NCBI GenBank assembly: GCA_027118455.1
Contig: JAJAYZ010000027.1
Span: forward strand, 1 to 55,411
Direction: 5' to 3'
Origin: Actinomycetes bacterium
GTDB lineage: Bacteria > Actinomycetota > Actinomycetes > JAHEKZ01
DNA length: 55,411 bases
Below, one piece after another: positions 54,003 to 55,411 of this stretch (positions are counted from its first letter, which is position 1; every line of letters begins with the position of its first letter). Below the pieces are notes generated by a model. The model had not been told where the DNA came from, made no database searches, and saw only the letters and a program-made list of their open reading frames with translations. Both the position numbers and the translations under genes were made by a program.

Positions 54003-54512
54003 GTGGAGTCACTGACCAGTCCTGCCAGCGCCCCCGATCAAGCTTCTGACGTCGATGCGGCACCGATCGACGGGGTCATCCTGCGCTTTGCCGGTGCCAG
54101 ATATGCGGTCGATATGGCGAGCGTGGCCGAGGTGGTGCCGGTTCCCGTGATGACCCGTATCCCTGGCGGTCCAGCCTGGCTTTCCGGGGTCGTGAACTGG
54201 CGTGGCCGGGTGCTGCCCGTCATCGACCTTCGACCCCTGGTCGGGGCGGCCCTCTCACCCCTACCCACAAGTGCACGTTTGGTCGTACTGGCCGACGGTG
54301 ACATCGAAGTGGGAGTCGTCGCCGACATGGTGCCCGGGCTCCTCCACTGTGACCCGCGAGACCTCGAGCCGATTCCGGGGACGATCGCGACCGGGATCGC
54401 GCCGCTTGTGCGCGGTGTTGTCGATGTTGACGGACCTGTTGCTTTGCTGGCCACCGAGGCCGTCCTTCGGCTACGAGAGCAGCTTCCCGCTGCTCGACGT
54501 GCAGCCGGCTGA
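54003..54512 (+). CDS. cheW: CheW chemotaxis coupling protein
   Basis: 169 aa. CheW domain with VILRFAGARYAVDMASVAEV, the TRIPGGPAWLSGVVNWRGRV block, LPVIDLRPLVG, and a late IAPLVRGVVDVDGPVALL strand. It links chemoreceptors to the CheA kinase. A methyl-accepting protein gene follows by 30 bp, so the two are probably an operon. GTG 54003 is the best start; the open frame continues upstream into the hairpin region. Confidence 0.9.
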   Translation: MESLTSPASAPDQASDVDAAPIDGVILRFAGARYAVDMASVAEVVPVPVMTRIPGGPAWLSGVVNWRGRVLPVIDLRPLVGAALSPLPTSARLVVLADGDIEVGVVADMVPGLLHCDPRDLEPIPGTIATGIAPLVRGVVDVDGPVALLATEAVLRLREQLPAARRAAG

Positions 54513-54542
54513 CCGTCCCCCACCCAGAAGGAGCGAGGTGGC

Positions 54543-55411
54543 ATGTACACGCGCCGGAACGCCATCGAGAGCACGGCACAACACTGGATTGTTGTCTGCG
54601 CGGCTCTGATGACGACCTGGATGGCCTGGGTGCCGTCAGGACTCCAGGTCAACTTGCTCGGTGCTGGCCTTGCCCTTGGCCTGTTGGTGGCCAATGCGAT
54701 GGCGGTTCCGATTCTGGCGGCACGCTCGGTACGGAAGAGTCACAGGCTGTCCGAAACGATTCCATGGGAGTCGGTGACGACGTCCTGCTGCCTCCTCCTC
54801 ATTGGCGTCCTTGTGGCGACGACCGGAGGTTTGGCAGCCCCCACTCTCTTCGTCGCGCTACTCTGGGCGCCGTACCTGGGTATGTCGATTGACCTGAGTT
54901 TCACTCTTCGTGGGTTGGCCCTCTTGCTCGGCGCAGCGGTCGGAGCGGGTGGTTGGTACAGCCACACCTGGGCATCGCACTGGGAGATGGGTGTGCTGGT
55001 TGGGCTCTCTCTTACCTTCGTGGTTTTTGCTACGTACTTCTACGCAGCGGATCTCTACTCGGAACGGTTTATCGCGGAGCAGACCGAGGCTGCGGTGAGC
55101 GCACGCGTCGAGCAAATCTCGGACGTCCTGGTTCAGGCAGCGGATGGCGATCTCTCGGTGAATGTGTCCGACATCGAATCTGAGGGCGAGGTTGATGCCA
55201 ACGCCGCAGAGCTCGATGAACTTGTGTTGGCGCTGGACCGAACGATCGGCTCGTTGCGGGGTTTGGTGTCTCGGGTTCGGGTTGGTGGGGAGCAGATTGG
55301 GGTGTCTGCTTCGCAGGTGTTGGTGGCGGCGCGGGAGCAGGCTTCTGCTGCTTCTGAGCAGTCGTCTGCTGTGGCGCAGACGTCGGCCACGATTGAGGAG
55401 TTGGCGGCTAC
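54543..55411 (+). CDS. Methyl-accepting chemotaxis protein, N-terminal part (runs off the window)
   Basis: 289 codons visible, no stop before the end. ATG 54543 follows AAGGAG. Residues 1 to about 180 contain five or six membrane helices and little periplasmic domain (WIVVCAALMTTWMAWV, CCLLLIGVLVATTGGLAAP, GVLVGLSLTFVVFATYFYAA), then a HAMP-like stretch (AADGDLSVNVSDIESEGEVD) and the start of the signalling coiled coil (GEQIGVSASQVLVAAREQ, SSAVAQTSATIEELAA). The last ~150 bp use T-ending codons much more than the rest. Coupled to the upstream CheW. Confidence 0.88.
   Translation, partial: MYTRRNAIESTAQHWIVVCAALMTTWMAWVPSGLQVNLLGAGLALGLLVANAMAVPILAARSVRKSHRLSETIPWESVTTSCCLLLIGVLVATTGGLAAPTLFVALLWAPYLGMSIDLSFTLRGLALLLGAAVGAGGWYSHTWASHWEMGVLVGLSLTFVVFATYFYAADLYSERFIAEQTEAAVSARVEQISDVLVQAADGDLSVNVSDIESEGEVDANAAELDELVLALDRTIGSLRGLVSRVRVGGEQIGVSASQVLVAAREQASAASEQSSAVAQTSATIEELAA

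Noticed and set aside
1..55411. tRNA or rRNA genes, including one as an integration target near ychF
   Set aside because: No cloverleaf with CCA-type end, GTTCGAATC-type T-loop or rRNA sequence was recognised.

Overview
The window is about 55 kb of high-GC DNA from an actinomycete. Evidence: GTG starts are common, many genes carry a -10 hexamer 6-8 nt before the start codon, and both mycothiol amidases (mca, mshB) are present. From memory, the order greA - DUF4307 - mca - DUF255 - short-chain prenyl transferase - phoH - fumC - glpX - DUF4245 - xseBA - ispH - DUF6542 - ychF, followed later by typA and mshB, matches the Mycobacterium tuberculosis stretch Rv1080c-Rv1112 and Rv1165-Rv1170. The c-di-GMP protein, cheW and a chemotaxis receptor point to a motile, environmental, aerobic organism (succinate dehydrogenase, two fumarases, molybdate uptake). 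I cannot name the genus.

Layout. 0.1-1.1 kb: frameshifted DUF559-type gene. 1.1-32.3 kb: conserved core. It holds transcript cleavage factor greA, mycothiol conjugate amidase, a large GGDEF-EAL protein, a DUF255 thioredoxin-like protein, a stress protein, Z-prenyl synthase, sulfotransferase, PIN-PhoH, class II and class I fumarases, an Eis-like acetyltransferase, a secreted SOD-like protein, an ABC-2 exporter translationally linked to glpX, a regulator-modABC operon with every junction overlapping, exonuclease VII, ispH, rmuC and ychF.

32.3-38.75 kb: an accessory segment bracketed by two 291-bp imperfect direct repeats. The left copy is the last codons of ychF plus its downstream DNA; the right copy repeats the same sequence with a broken ychF tail. 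Between them lie small hypothetical genes, a Dps gene with a one-base deletion, a DoxX-like protein, two VOC genes (one with two in-frame TAG codons), and a GNAT-AAA+ fusion. No integrase is present. This looks like an old insertion or duplication at the ychF 3' end and is the main finding. 38.9-40.6 kb is a mixed flank: an acetyltransferase, a hydrolase remnant, and small and secreted proteins.

40.6-51.0 kb: core again, with sdhCAB (the iron-sulfur subunit has an unusual TPR-like tail and overlaps a pterin dehydratase gene), an AlaX-type tRNA editing protein, typA, an S9 peptidase and mshB. 51.1-55.4 kb: a divergent FtsH-like protease, a degraded sensor gene beside a perfect 25-bp inverted repeat, cheW, and the start of a chemotaxis receptor that runs off the window.
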